A stretch of DNA of 64,000 bases from Lysobacterales bacterium (GCA_016718605.1 JADKCY010000002.1:1240001-1304000), one strand, 5' to 3'. Shown: positions 53,930 through 63,732, numbered from the stretch's first letter. The notes: generated by a model not told the origin, from the letters alone. Program-made: numbers and translations.

Positions 53930-54676
53930 ATGATTGTTTGCGATGCGCTACACAAGCAGTTCAAAACCAAGACCGGGCTGGTGAAAGCCGTTGATGGGGT
54001 CAGCTTTACCGCGGAAGACGGCCAGATCACCGGCCTGCTGGGCCCCAACGGCGCGGGTAAAACCACCACCCTGCGCATGCTCTACACGCTGATGGCACCC
54101 GACAGCGGCAGCGTGCGCGTGGATGGCATCGACATCGCCAAGGATGCCGAAGCAGTGCGGCGCCGATTGGGGGTGCTGCCGGATGCGCGCGGCGTCTACA
54201 AGCGGCTCACGCCACGCGAGAACATCGCCTATTTCGGCCGTCTGCATGGACTCGATGAAGCGACCATCCAACGTCGATCGGACGCGCTGATTCATGCGCT
54301 CGGCATGAGCGATGTGGCCGACCGTCAAGCCGAGGGCTTTTCGCAAGGCCAGCGCACCAAGACCGCGATTGCACGCGCGCTTGTGCACGACCCGAAGAAT
54401 GTGATTCTCGACGAGCCCACTAATGGCCTGGACGTGATGACCACGCGCGCCTTGCGTGGCTTTCTGCAGCAATTGCGTGCCGAAGGCCGTTGCGTGGTGT
54501 TTTCCAGCCACATCATGCAGGAAGTCGCTGCCCTGTGTGATCGCATCGTGATCATTGCCAAGGGTCGGGTGGTGGCGCAGGGCACACCCGAGCAATTGCG
54601 TGCGCAGACCGGCGAAGCCAACCTCGAGGACGCTTTCGTCAAAGCGATTGGATCGGAAGAAGGACTGTTCGCATGA
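53930..54676 (+). CDS. ABC exporter ATPase, NatA-type
   Basis: Motor of a two-gene exporter, 248 aa. Walker A GPNGAGKTT (about 38-46), Q-loop LGVLPDARGVYKRLTPREN, signature FSQGQRTKTAIARAL (unusual, Q for the normal GGQ), Walker B VILDEPTNGLD, H-loop SSHIMQEV. The FSQGQ-type signature and PDARGVYKRLTPREN are those of NatA of the sodium exporter. The start at 53930 is one base after the hydrolase stop; the end overlaps the permease gene by four bases (ATGA). Confidence 0.9.
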   Translation: MIVCDALHKQFKTKTGLVKAVDGVSFTAEDGQITGLLGPNGAGKTTTLRMLYTLMAPDSGSVRVDGIDIAKDAEAVRRRLGVLPDARGVYKRLTPRENIAYFGRLHGLDEATIQRRSDALIHALGMSDVADRQAEGFSQGQRTKTAIARALVHDPKNVILDEPTNGLDVMTTRALRGFLQQLRAEGRCVVFSSHIMQEVAALCDRIVIIAKGRVVAQGTPEQLRAQTGEANLEDAFVKAIGSEEGLFA

Positions 54677-55848
54677 ATGCGGTCTGGGTGGTACTGAAAA
54701 AAGAGTTGCTCGATCTGTTCCGCGATCGACGCACCATGATGATCTCCCTGCTGATGGGCCCCCTGCTCGGTCCCGCACTGATGATTGGCATCATCACGTT
54801 GATCGCCACGAAGGAAACCGAGCGGGCCGAAAAACCGCTGGAACTGCCAGTGATCGGTGTCGAGCACGCACCCAATCTGATCGACTGGCTGAGCATGCAC
54901 AACATCGTGGTGGAAGCCGCCCCGGCTGACCCCGACGCCGCCATTCTGAATCAGGATGAGGACGTGATTCTGCGCATCAGCGAGGATTTCGGTGCTGACT
55001 GGCGCGGCAGCGAACCGGCGACGGTCGAAATCCTGCATGACTCCACACGACAGGACGCCCGCATTCCGGTGCGCCGAATCGAAAGCCTGCTGGAAGGCTA
55101 CAGCGCTCAAGTGGGCGCGATGCGCTTGCTGACGCGCGGCGTGCATCCCGCCGTCGGCACCCCCCTGCAGATCACGCATCGCGACCTGTCCACGCCGGAA
55201 AGTCGCAGTGGCATGATCCTGGCCTTTCTTCCCTACTTTCTGATTCTGGGTGGCTTTCTTGGCGGCGCCCAACTTGCGATGGATGCCACGGCCGGCGAGC
55301 GCGAACGGCAATCGCTGGAACCTTTGCTGGCAACCCCCGCGGCACGTGGCGCGATCATGAGCGGCAAGCTGGCGGCATCGTCGGTATTTGCCTTGCTCAC
55401 AACCTTGCTCAGTTTGTTGGCGTTCAAATTCGCCTTCGCGCTAGTACCTGCATCGCTGCTGGGCTTCAAGGTCGAACTTGGGGCTTGGGCGGTGGTACAA
55501 ATGTTTGCCGTCATCGTGCCGATCTCGGTCTTTGGCTCCTGTCTGGTCACCCTGCTGTCGGCCAACGCCAAGAGCATGAAGGAAGCGCAGAGCTACATGA
55601 CGTTGTTGATGCTGCTGCCGATGATCCCGAGCATGATTTTGATGGTCTCCCCGGTGAAAAATCAGCTCTGGATGATGGCCGTGCCCTTGCTGTCGCAAAA
55701 CCAGATGATCATGAAGCTGATTCGTCACGAGCCAATCAGCGGTGATGAATGGGCGATCTGCCTGAGCGTGGGCGTAGTGGTCGTGGCGATCATCTGGTGG
55801 CTGGCCGCGCGTCTGTATCACCGTGAGCAGTTGGCAATCTCGTCCTAG
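54673..55848 (+). CDS. ABC exporter permease, NatB-type
   Basis: Membrane partner of NatA-type ATPase, 391 aa. One N-terminal segment (MISLLMGPLLGPALMIGIITLI, cut in parts) is followed by an extracellular loop of about 150 residues. Then come five segments with FLPYFLILGGFLGG, ERERQSLEPLLATPAARGAIMSGK (cut) and VIVPISVFGSCLVTLLS, matching the ABC-2 NatB layout. By homology it would extrude sodium or a peptide; the substrate is not shown by sequence. Confidence 0.88.
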   Translation: MNAVWVVLKKELLDLFRDRRTMMISLLMGPLLGPALMIGIITLIATKETERAEKPLELPVIGVEHAPNLIDWLSMHNIVVEAAPADPDAAILNQDEDVILRISEDFGADWRGSEPATVEILHDSTRQDARIPVRRIESLLEGYSAQVGAMRLLTRGVHPAVGTPLQITHRDLSTPESRSGMILAFLPYFLILGGFLGGAQLAMDATAGERERQSLEPLLATPAARGAIMSGKLAASSVFALLTTLLSLLAFKFAFALVPASLLGFKVELGAWAVVQMFAVIVPISVFGSCLVTLLSANAKSMKEAQSYMTLLMLLPMIPSMILMVSPVKNQLWMMAVPLLSQNQMIMKLIRHEPISGDEWAICLSVGVVVVAIIWWLAARLYHREQLAISS

Positions 55849-55861
55849 CGATTTCGGCCTG

Positions 55862-55885
55862 ACAGGGTGTCGACAGACACCCTGT
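55862..55885 (+). terminator. Ten-bp hairpin after the NatB-type gene
   Basis: ACAGGGTGTC pairs perfectly with GACACCCTGT across a four-base loop, 14 bases after the stop at 55848. No T-run follows, so it is either a weak terminator or an RNA end-stabiliser. The rest of the 388-base gap to the ppa gene (55849-56236) has no other clear gene, repeat or promoter. Confidence 0.45.
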
Positions 55886-56236
55886 TGCTGCATGACGCGG
55901 AGGCGGCGCTCGCCCATCGATCGGGTCGTCGCTGGATTGGTCAGACGATTGTCCGGTTAGATTCCGGACGCACGATCTTGAAAATGTGCAGCACGGCAAG
56001 CGCTCAACCGATTGCCAATTGCCCCTGCGGCAAAGGGCGGTCGCCTGCAGGTTTTCCTGCGTGCTTACGACGCCATGAGAGTCAATGGGGCTGATTTGTG
56101 GCCAGCCCGATGCCACATTCCGGGGCTTATCCCATCGCGGACTCGCCCCAGCGGATTTGATGCATTGCAGCACCCGAAGTCGTATCCTTCGCTACTCCAC
56201 CGCCGCGTGCGGCAGCCCTCACTACTGGAGCATCCC

Positions 56237-56785
56237 ATGGGTCTTGAACTGGTCCCCACCGGCCGTGACGTGCCAAATGAAATCAATGTCGTCATCGAGA
56301 TTCCAAAGGATTCCGAGCCGGTCAAGTACGAGGTCGACAAGGAAACCGGTGCGATCTTCGTCGACCGCATCCTGTCCACACCCATGCGTTACCCCTGCAA
56401 CTACGGCTACGTGCCGCATACGCTGTGTGGCGATGGTGATCCCGTCGATGTGCTGGTGATCTTGCCCTTGCCATTGGTCGCGGGTTGCGTGATCCGTTGT
56501 CGTCCGGTTGGCGTTCTCAAGATGACCGATGAGGCTGGCGGCGATGAAAAACTGCTCGCTGTACCTATCGACAAGGTATTTGCGGGTTATGGCCATATCA
56601 CCGACATCCAGCAAGTCTCCGGGCACTGGCTGGAACGCATCGGTCATTTCTTCGAACACTACAAAGATCTTGAGAAAGGCAAATGGGTCAAACTTGATGG
56701 CTGGGGCGGCGCAGACGAAGCCAAAGCAATCATCGCCGAGTCGATCAGCCGCTACGAGAACGCCTCGGAAAAACCGAAGTTCTGA
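56237..56785 (+). CDS. ppa: Inorganic pyrophosphatase (family I)
   Basis: Hydrolyses pyrophosphate in the cytoplasm, pulling biosynthesis forward. 182 aa (E. coli 176). Metal-binding GDGDPVDVLV (about residues 66-75) and Lys/Tyr motifs in KYEVDKETG and YPCNYGYVPHT are present, with the C-terminal segment KGKWVKLDGWGGADEAKAI, in part. No signal peptide. It stands alone with long gaps on both sides. Confidence 0.97.
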   Translation: MGLELVPTGRDVPNEINVVIEIPKDSEPVKYEVDKETGAIFVDRILSTPMRYPCNYGYVPHTLCGDGDPVDVLVILPLPLVAGCVIRCRPVGVLKMTDEAGGDEKLLAVPIDKVFAGYGHITDIQQVSGHWLERIGHFFEHYKDLEKGKWVKLDGWGGADEAKAIIAESISRYENASEKPKF

Positions 56786-57019
56786 GACGCGCGGCATGCC
56801 TTGCCATCCCGCCATTTGGGAAACAGGAAGATCATCGCTGGCATTTCGGACGAACCTCGCCATCACGTGCATTTGCCGCGAGGGCACGCAGATTGCGCAA
56901 AGCGATGGTCAGACCCGGTCATTGGGAGCTGACCGAACGCCAAAATCTTTCCAGCTTTTTTATCTGGTCAGCGGGACACTGTCGGCATGGACAGTTCTCG
57001 CCATGAGGTTGGGAGATGG

Positions 57020-58531
57020 ATGCGGTCATCGGCAAGTTGGTGCCGACGCTATCCTTACCTGACAACGCTCATCTCCTGCAGCACAGCAAACCTTGCACTG
57101 CTGATGGCACGACCCCACGTGGACTTGGTCGTCGTGGCCTTGCTGCAAGTTCTCGTTGTGGCACTCGTCGCCTTCCAATTCGGCCGTAAGCCCGCACTGC
57201 TTGCCAGCGTCATCCAGGTTCTGGCGTTCGACTTGGGCTTCATTCCGCCACAGGGCTCACTGACGGTGCATGACCCGCAGCATCTGGTGGTGTTCGGCGT
57301 CATGCTGAGTGTTGCGATGATCATTTCGCACATCAGCGGCGATCTGCTGCGTCGTCGCCAACTTGCCGTCGAAAGCGAAGCGCGCCAGCGCGCGCTATAT
57401 GACTTGGCAGCAGCGCTCAACAGCACGCTGCAGCGCGATCAGGTCGTTGCCATCGTCAGTGAGTTCTTGCGCAAGCAAATGAATTCGGTCGCCCGTTTCC
57501 ACGCCAGCGACGCACGCGCCATCAGCGCGCAGGATTCTCCGGACGAAGCCGTCCTCGCCGTACTGAGGAACGGCCAGTCGCAGGTGCGTGCGTATCCCCA
57601 GGCCAGTCCGCGGCCATGCCGCGACTATCGCCCACTGAAAGGCGCAACGCGACTGCGCGGCGTGCTGCAGGTGGACATGCCGTCAGGCGACGAATCCGTC
57701 ATGTCCGCGCGGTCAGACCTGCTATCGGCAGTCGCCGAACTGAGTGCTGCGGCGCTGGAACGCCTGCACTATCTCGATGTGGCAGCACGTGCGCAGTCCG
57801 AGATCGAGGCTGAGCGGTTGCGAAACAGCTTGCTGGCCACACTGTCCCACGATCTGCGCACGCCGCTGACCGTGCTGTACGCACAAGCAGACACCTTGCG
57901 CGATGTAAGCTCGGAGTGGGCGGCGGTGCGCGAACAGGCAGCGGTCGTTTGCGAAGAGGCGCTGCGCGCCAATCGTCTGTGTGAGAGCTTGCTCGACCTT
58001 GCCCAAGTACGCAGTTCCAGCAGTATCCTGCGTCGCGAATGGGTGACCCTCGAAGAGATTATTGGTGCCGCGCTGCGCAGTTTGGCCGGCGTCCCGGGCA
58101 GTGCTACCGTGGACCTGGAGTTGCCACCAGACCTGCCATGGCTGCAACTGGATGTGCGGATGTTCGAGCGGGTTGTCGCCAATCTCGTCGATAACGCGCT
58201 GAAGCAAGGGGGTGCGCAACAGCGTGTCTGCATCGCAGCCGACTGCGACGCACAAAGGGTTCATCTTCGGGTGAGCAATAGCGGTTCGCGATTTCCCGAG
58301 CACGCGGAGCACTTGCTTTCCGCGTTTGCGCGCGGCGAGCGACACGATGGCAATGCGGGTTTCGGTATCGGTTTGGCGACCTGTCAGGCCGTGGTTTTGG
58401 CGCATGGGGGAAGTCTGACGCTACGCAATCGCGATGCGGCGGCAGAAGTCGAAATCCGTCTGCCACTGCCGAAGGACACCATGCCAACCCTGCCCAATGC
58501 ACTCGACTCTGCAGGTTCCTGCGATGAGTGA
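57020..58531 (+). CDS. Truncated KdpD-like potassium sensor kinase
   Basis: C-terminal half of KdpD only, 503 aa from the ATG at 57020 (GGGAG just upstream) or 514 aa from 56987. Full KdpD has about 890 aa; the N-terminal KdpD and universal-stress domains are absent and I see no remnant in the 200 bases upstream. Present are the DUF4118 region with four membrane segments (about residues 12-100), a GAF-like region (about 125-235), H-box TLSHDLRTPLTVLYAQ (His277), NLVDNALKQGG (about 388) and GFGIGLATCQAVV. The 3' end overlaps the KdpE-like gene. No kdpFABC is in the window. Confidence 0.87.
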   Translation: MRSSASWCRRYPYLTTLISCSTANLALLMARPHVDLVVVALLQVLVVALVAFQFGRKPALLASVIQVLAFDLGFIPPQGSLTVHDPQHLVVFGVMLSVAMIISHISGDLLRRRQLAVESEARQRALYDLAAALNSTLQRDQVVAIVSEFLRKQMNSVARFHASDARAISAQDSPDEAVLAVLRNGQSQVRAYPQASPRPCRDYRPLKGATRLRGVLQVDMPSGDESVMSARSDLLSAVAELSAAALERLHYLDVAARAQSEIEAERLRNSLLATLSHDLRTPLTVLYAQADTLRDVSSEWAAVREQAAVVCEEALRANRLCESLLDLAQVRSSSSILRREWVTLEEIIGAALRSLAGVPGSATVDLELPPDLPWLQLDVRMFERVVANLVDNALKQGGAQQRVCIAADCDAQRVHLRVSNSGSRFPEHAEHLLSAFARGERHDGNAGFGIGLATCQAVVLAHGGSLTLRNRDAAAEVEIRLPLPKDTMPTLPNALDSAGSCDE

Positions 58532-59213
58532 GCGTGATCATCTGATCGTCTTGGTGGTCGAAGATGACTTTTCAATCCGCCGCCTGTTGCAGGAGCGTCT
58601 CGGACGTGCGGACATCCTTGTCCACGCAGTAGGCTGCCTGGCGGATGCACGCCAAGCCTTGTCGACACATCGAATCGATTTGCTGGTTCTGGATCTGGGA
58701 TTGCCGGATGGCGATGGAGCGGATTTTGTACGCGAGCTACGCCGCTGGAGCGCACTCCCTATACTGATTCTGTCGGCAAGACACCTTGAGCAGGACAAGA
58801 TTGCCGCCCTTGATGCAGGCGCCGACGACTACGTTGTGAAGCCATTTCCTGTGGGCGAGCTGCTGGCCCGCATTCGCGCACTGACGCGTCGTGTCCGGCT
58901 TGAGCGAGAGCCCCCAATCCTTCGTTTTGGTGGCTGTCAGTTGGATTTTGCCGCCCGTCAACTCACTCGCGAGGGAGGTCAGGTGCGTCTTACCCCTACC
59001 GAATTCGAGGTGCTGTGCCTGTTGGCGACACGCGCCGGGCAAGTCGTCACTTACCGCCAGTTGTTGGCCGATGTCTGGGGTGCAGACGCGCTCGGGCAGC
59101 ATCACTACGTCCGCATTGTGGTCGGACACCTGCGCCGCAAACTCGAAGCCGACCCGCTTCGGCCCCGCCATCTGCTGACCGAGACTGGGGTCGGCTACCG
59201 CTTTCACACCTGA
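58524..59213 (+). CDS. kdpE: KdpE-like response regulator
   Basis: OmpR-family regulator, 229 aa, overlapping the kinase gene by eight bases. Receiver VLVVEDDFSIRRLLQ, phospho-acceptor in LLVLDLGLPDGDG (about 55), Lys in YVVKPFP. The winged helix has LTPTEFEVLCLLATRAG and HHYVRIVVGHLRRKLE, which matches the KdpE recognition helix (THYLRxYxGHLRxKLE). The start at 58524 is chosen for family fit. Thirteen bases separate it from kup, its probable target. Confidence 0.92.
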   Translation: MSERDHLIVLVVEDDFSIRRLLQERLGRADILVHAVGCLADARQALSTHRIDLLVLDLGLPDGDGADFVRELRRWSALPILILSARHLEQDKIAALDAGADDYVVKPFPVGELLARIRALTRRVRLEREPPILRFGGCQLDFAARQLTREGGQVRLTPTEFEVLCLLATRAGQVVTYRQLLADVWGADALGQHHYVRIVVGHLRRKLEADPLRPRHLLTETGVGYRFHT

Positions 59214-59226
59214 CGTCCTCCTTCCC

Positions 59227-61086
59227 ATGTCCAACACCTCTTCCCGCTCCACCCTCGTGCTCGCCGCACTCGGAATCGTCTACGGCGACATTGGTACCAG
59301 CCCGCTGTATGCCTTCAAGGAGGCGTTTGCCGCTGAGCACGGTCTCAGTGTCAGTCCAGATCATGTGCTGGTAACGCTGTCCGCGCTGTTCTGGGCAATC
59401 ACGCTGATCATTTCGATCAAATACGTCTGGGTGGTTCTGCGCCACGACAACGATGGCGAGGGTGGGGTACTGGCACTGACCGCCCTGGCACATCGCGCCT
59501 GTAGCACACGTCCACGTCTGGCGGCGGCGGTCATCGTGCTGGGGGTATTTGCAGCTGCGCTTTTCTACGGTGATGCGATCATCACCCCGGCGATCTCTGT
59601 GCTGTCGGCCATCGAAGGAGTCGCAGTGGCAGCACCCAGCCTGTCCAACTGGGTATTGCCCGTGACCATCGGCATCCTGGTGGGCCTGTTTATCGTGCAG
59701 CGCTATGGCACAGGGCGGGTTGGCGGCTCGTTTGGGCCGATCACGTTGCTGTGGTTTCTTACGCTGGCGGCACTGGGTGTGCACAGCATCTGGCAGACGC
59801 CGGAAGTGCTCGCTGCACTTGATCCGCGCTACGCCCTGCAATTTGCCGCAAATCAGCCCTATACCGCGTTCGTATTACTCAGCGCGGTATTCCTGGCGCT
59901 GACCGGCGGCGAGGCCTTGTACGCCGATATGGGTCACTTTGGTGCGTGGCCGGTTCGGTTTGCATGGTATGGCCTGGTATGTCCGGCCTTGCTGCTTAAC
60001 TACTTTGGACAGGGTGCACTGGTGATTCGCGATCCGAGCGCAGCGAGCAACCCGTTCTATGCCCTTGCCCCCGAGTGGTTCTTGTGGCCATTAGTAGGAT
60101 TGGCCGCCGCCGCAACCGTCATTGCCTCACAGGCCACGATCTCCGGCGCCTACTCCATCACCCTGCAAGCGTCTCGACTGGGCTATCTGCCACGCATTCG
60201 CTTACGCCATACCTCCGATACCGAACGAGGCCAGATCTACGTGCCCGCAGTGAACTGGCTGATGTTGGTCGGCGTCATTCTGCTGGTGTTGGCATTCGGC
60301 TCGTCAGGTGCGCTGGCAGCGGCGTATGGTATTGCCGTCTCCGGCACCATGATCGTGACGACCATATTGACCGGGGTCATCGCCGCACTGCGGGTTTCAC
60401 CACCTTGGCGTCTGCTGGCCTTCCTTGCGGCGGTGGTGATCGTGGAATGCCTGTTCTTTGCTTCCAATGCGATGAAGTTCATGCATGGCGGTTGGTTTCC
60501 GATCGCCTTGGGCGCACTGATTTTCCTGATGCTGACGACGTGGCGGCACGGCAGTGCGTTGGTCGCCAATGAACGCCGCCGCATGGATCTGCCGCTGCAG
60601 AGTTGCTCGCTGATCGTCTCAGATGAACTCCCCCGCGTCGCTGGCACCGCGGTGTACCTGAACTCTGATCCAGGCCATATTCCAAGTGCCCTGCTACACG
60701 GACTGAAGCACTTCAAGGTGCTACACGAGCGCGTGCTGTTTGTTCACATCGAACTACTGGAAATCCCTTATGCGGCCCCTGGGCAACGTGTCGTCGCCAA
60801 ACCGCTCGGGCGCGGCATGCATGACGTTCGGGTACGCTTCGGCTTCCGCGAAGAACCCAATCTTCCGGCCGCATTGCGGCATCTTGATGCATCGTACGGC
60901 GTGTCCAATGACATCGGTGTGACCTATGTCGTCGCGCGTTCGGTGATTGCCAATGGACCGGGCGGACTAACTCACTGGCGTGCAGCCTTGTTCGGTGCCA
61001 TGAGCCGTCAGGCAGATGACCCCGGTTCGTACTTTTCGTTGCCACCCAACCAGGTGGTTGAGCTCGGCACACGAGTTCTACTGTGA
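59227..61086 (+). CDS. kup: Kup potassium uptake transporter
   Basis: Proton-coupled, constitutive low-affinity potassium importer in the inner membrane, 619 aa (E. coli 622). Twelve membrane segments; the N-terminus has ALGIVYGDIGTSPLYAFKE, the family signature, and GEGGVLALTALAHRA follows at about residue 79. The C-terminal cytoplasmic domain of about 160 residues carries RVLFVHIELLEIPYA. It lies directly downstream of the KdpDE-like pair, suggesting it is controlled by them, replacing KdpFABC. The stop lies inside a perfect palindrome shared with the convergent gene. Confidence 0.95.
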   Translation: MSNTSSRSTLVLAALGIVYGDIGTSPLYAFKEAFAAEHGLSVSPDHVLVTLSALFWAITLIISIKYVWVVLRHDNDGEGGVLALTALAHRACSTRPRLAAAVIVLGVFAAALFYGDAIITPAISVLSAIEGVAVAAPSLSNWVLPVTIGILVGLFIVQRYGTGRVGGSFGPITLLWFLTLAALGVHSIWQTPEVLAALDPRYALQFAANQPYTAFVLLSAVFLALTGGEALYADMGHFGAWPVRFAWYGLVCPALLLNYFGQGALVIRDPSAASNPFYALAPEWFLWPLVGLAAAATVIASQATISGAYSITLQASRLGYLPRIRLRHTSDTERGQIYVPAVNWLMLVGVILLVLAFGSSGALAAAYGIAVSGTMIVTTILTGVIAALRVSPPWRLLAFLAAVVIVECLFFASNAMKFMHGGWFPIALGALIFLMLTTWRHGSALVANERRRMDLPLQSCSLIVSDELPRVAGTAVYLNSDPGHIPSALLHGLKHFKVLHERVLFVHIELLEIPYAAPGQRVVAKPLGRGMHDVRVRFGFREEPNLPAALRHLDASYGVSNDIGVTYVVARSVIANGPGGLTHWRAALFGAMSRQADDPGSYFSLPPNQVVELGTRVLL

Positions 61087-61094
61087 GCTCACAG
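61081..61094. promoter_or_regulatory. Perfect 14-bp palindrome at a convergent gene junction
   Basis: CTGTGAGCTCACAG is its own reverse complement, overlaps the kup stop and touches the stop of the convergent gene at 61095. The TGTGA/TCACA halves are two bases apart, not six, so it is not a CRP site. It may form a small hairpin in both transcripts. Confidence 0.35.
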
Positions 61095-62714
61095 TCACAG
61101 CCCGCTGGCAGAGATCACCCGATTGCGGCCAGCGCGTTTGGCGGAGTACATCGCTTTATCGGCCAATTGCAGGAGCTGGCCGGCTTGGGCGTCCGGATAG
61201 CGATCGCTGCTGGCCACGCCCACACTGATAGTCACTCGGACAAGCCCGGTCTCACACGGCAGCTCGATGCCCAAAACCTCTTCGCTGCAGCGCTGTCCCA
61301 GTCGAACACAGGTTGTTTCGTCAGCGCCGGGCAGGATCATCAGGAACTCCTCACCACCCAGTCGCGCCACGGTGTCCGACGTTCGCACCAGGCTTCGCAG
61401 GCGTTCGCTGACGGCGATCAACACGGCATCACCCATCGCGTGACCATGCACGTCATTGACCGCTTTGAAGTGGTCGATGTCGACGAAAATCAGCCCCAAG
61501 GAACTGCGGGTTCGCCGCGACTCGGCCATGCATCGTTCAAGCTCCTGAATTGCTGCCCGCCGGTTGGCCAAGCCGGTCAGTGAATCCGTCTCGGCCAAGC
61601 GGCGCATGGTGTCGCGCTGGCGCCGAATATTGCCAAGTCGCAGCAGCAGGACCGCGCTGGCCGCGACGCCGATCCAAGCGACGGTACCGACCATCCATTC
61701 GATCTTCCAAGAGACGAACGCGCCACCCATCAGCGCACCAACAACGCCGACGAAAAGCACCGGTAGCAGGGCGACAAAATTCCCCATGGCTGTTGTGGAA
61801 CGGGCTTTCAAGAACCGCCAGACACTGAACGCCGCCACCCCTCCGAGCACGGCCATTGACACGATTTCAACCAGCATGGCCAGTGGTGCCAACAGGCTGG
61901 CATCCATCATCAAGCTGAGCAGCAGAACCGTCACTGCGACCAAGCCCATTGCGACGGCAAGGCTCGGCAACCAAATATGGCGTTTGCGCTGAGCGCGCCC
62001 GCTGAACATCAGTGTGGTGGTACCCACAACCATCAGAAGTGGCACACCGATCAACAATCGAACCCGCCATTCACCGACCGGCAACCACGCGCCCGGAAAA
62101 CTAGAAACGCCTGTCATCAGCGCGATCCAAACGAATACGACGGCACTGTTCAACGCAAAAATGAGCAGCGCCGATTCGCGCGTTACCAGGAAAGCCAGCA
62201 GGCTTGAGATCACCACACTGAACATCACCGACAAGACGCCGATACGCAGTCCGAATCGATAGCTGTCCTGACGTTGAACTGCCGCCGGAGGACCGGAAGT
62301 CAGGACAACTGGCCACAACGCGATGTCGGGCCCAAGGGCATGCACGACGATGGGCTGGGCGCTGCCCGCGGCAGGCACGAATACGCCACCAACGCCGGTG
62401 TGGAAACGCGAGTCCATGCGGGCAGCATCACCGAACTGTCCGCAGTAAATGCGCGCGCCCTGACTGATCTGAACCCGATCGGATGGACCGCCATGCACCA
62501 ACACCGCCACCGGTTCGCCCTTCCAGCCACCGTCCGGCGCGGCAATTTCGAAGCGTTGCCAAAGCGCCGAACTCTCGACATCGCAGTGCACCACTTCACT
62601 GCGTGGCGGCTGGTCCAGACGATCCTCTATGGCACTGGCATGGCTCGCCGACACGGACACTCCGCCAAGCAAGAACCACAGGCATCGCAATGCGCTGTTC
62701 GCTTGTCGTGACAT
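61095..62714 (-). CDS. Membrane diguanylate cyclase with a 7TM-like sensor region
   Basis: Predicted c-di-GMP synthase, 539 aa. The ATG at 62714 gives a signal peptide (CLWFLLGGVSVSASHASA) and a periplasmic part to about residue 165. Seven or so hydrophobic segments follow (about 168-370), the layout of 7TMR-DISM sensors. The GGDEF domain has TDSLTGLANRRA (about 388), DIDHFKAVND, and GGEEF (about 459) preceded by RTSD five residues earlier, the I-site. The A-site is intact, so it should be active and product-inhibited. Four bases separate it from the DUF2333 gene upstream. Confidence 0.9.
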   Translation of the reverse strand: MSRQANSALRCLWFLLGGVSVSASHASAIEDRLDQPPRSEVVHCDVESSALWQRFEIAAPDGGWKGEPVAVLVHGGPSDRVQISQGARIYCGQFGDAARMDSRFHTGVGGVFVPAAGSAQPIVVHALGPDIALWPVVLTSGPPAAVQRQDSYRFGLRIGVLSVMFSVVISSLLAFLVTRESALLIFALNSAVVFVWIALMTGVSSFPGAWLPVGEWRVRLLIGVPLLMVVGTTTLMFSGRAQRKRHIWLPSLAVAMGLVAVTVLLLSLMMDASLLAPLAMLVEIVSMAVLGGVAAFSVWRFLKARSTTAMGNFVALLPVLFVGVVGALMGGAFVSWKIEWMVGTVAWIGVAASAVLLLRLGNIRRQRDTMRRLAETDSLTGLANRRAAIQELERCMAESRRTRSSLGLIFVDIDHFKAVNDVHGHAMGDAVLIAVSERLRSLVRTSDTVARLGGEEFLMILPGADETTCVRLGQRCSEEVLGIELPCETGLVRVTISVGVASSDRYPDAQAGQLLQLADKAMYSAKRAGRNRVISASGL

Positions 62715-62718
62715 GCAA

Positions 62719-63732
62719 TCAGCCACGCTCCAACAGCTTGCGCAAATCAATCACCGCCGCATTCGCGCGTGACACGTAGTTCGCCATCACCAGGGAGTGA
62801 TTGGCAAAGAACCCGAACGGAGACCCGTTCAACACCATCGGTGAACCCAGATCGTGCTGGCTTTCCTCCAGTTCGCGGATGATCTGCTGCACACTGACCA
62901 GCGCATTCTTGTCTTGCAGGACATCGGCGAAGTCGTGTTCGATCGCACGCAGAAAATGCAGCAGCGCCCAGGTCGTACCACGCGCCTCGTAAAACACGTC
63001 GTCGAGCTTGGTCCATGGGGTTTTGACCACGCGGGCGCCCGGCCCCGGTGTCGACTGCCGTGCGCTGGGATCGCCACTGAGATCGGTATCGATCCGCAAC
63101 TGCCCGACACTGGCCGACAAACGCTGCGACAGTGAACCTAGACGCTTTTCCACCACCGCCAACCAATCCGCAAGGTTGTCTGCGCGGGCAAAAAACTGCG
63201 CGTTGTAAGGGTCACCATCCGTCAGCCGCTGCAAATAGGCCTCGATGTGCTCAATGGCCTTTTCGTACTGGCCTTCGGATGAGGGCAACAGCCAGCGATC
63301 ATTCGGTGAAGAGAACAGCGGATCGGCCTCCGCCAGATCGGTGTCTTCTGTGCTCTGAGTTTGCGAGCGACTGAACTCGTTGCGCAGGGCTTTGGTGAAA
63401 TCACGCACCTGCACCAGCACACCGAACTCCCAGTTCGGCACATTGTCCATCCACACGCCGGGTGGCATCCAATCGTTGCTGAGATAGCCTCCGCGCTTTT
63501 CGAGCAAGCTACGCGATACCGCGATCAACGCCTCGCTGCTGGCCGTACCGATGACCCAGTCACGTTGCCGCAGTTCACTGTTGCGCTTGGCCATCGCCAC
63601 CACGTCGAAGGACTCTGGCTCAGAGTCCCACCACCACATGGTGGCACCGATCCCGAGCACCAGCAGCGCAACCACGGTCGCGGCAGCCTTCCGCTTCCAA
63701 CGCGAGGTTGGACGGTTTGTCATATCTACCAC
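62719..63732 (-). CDS. DUF2333 membrane-anchored protein
   Basis: Unknown function. GTG start at 63732 chosen because GGAG lies six bases upstream; an ATG three codons later has no ribosome site of its own. One membrane anchor (AAATVVALLVLGIGATMWWW, about residues 15-34) and a large helical periplasmic part without Cys. The segments GYLSNDWMPPGVWMDNVPNWE, in part, and ANYVSRANAAVIDLRKLL match DUF2333, found mostly in gammaproteobacteria. It heads a two-gene unit with the cyclase, so the two may act in one signalling path. The 268 bases to the window edge hold nothing I can call. Confidence 0.85.
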   Translation of the reverse strand: MVDMTNRPTSRWKRKAAATVVALLVLGIGATMWWWDSEPESFDVVAMAKRNSELRQRDWVIGTASSEALIAVSRSLLEKRGGYLSNDWMPPGVWMDNVPNWEFGVLVQVRDFTKALRNEFSRSQTQSTEDTDLAEADPLFSSPNDRWLLPSSEGQYEKAIEHIEAYLQRLTDGDPYNAQFFARADNLADWLAVVEKRLGSLSQRLSASVGQLRIDTDLSGDPSARQSTPGPGARVVKTPWTKLDDVFYEARGTTWALLHFLRAIEHDFADVLQDKNALVSVQQIIRELEESQHDLGSPMVLNGSPFGFFANHSLVMANYVSRANAAVIDLRKLLERG

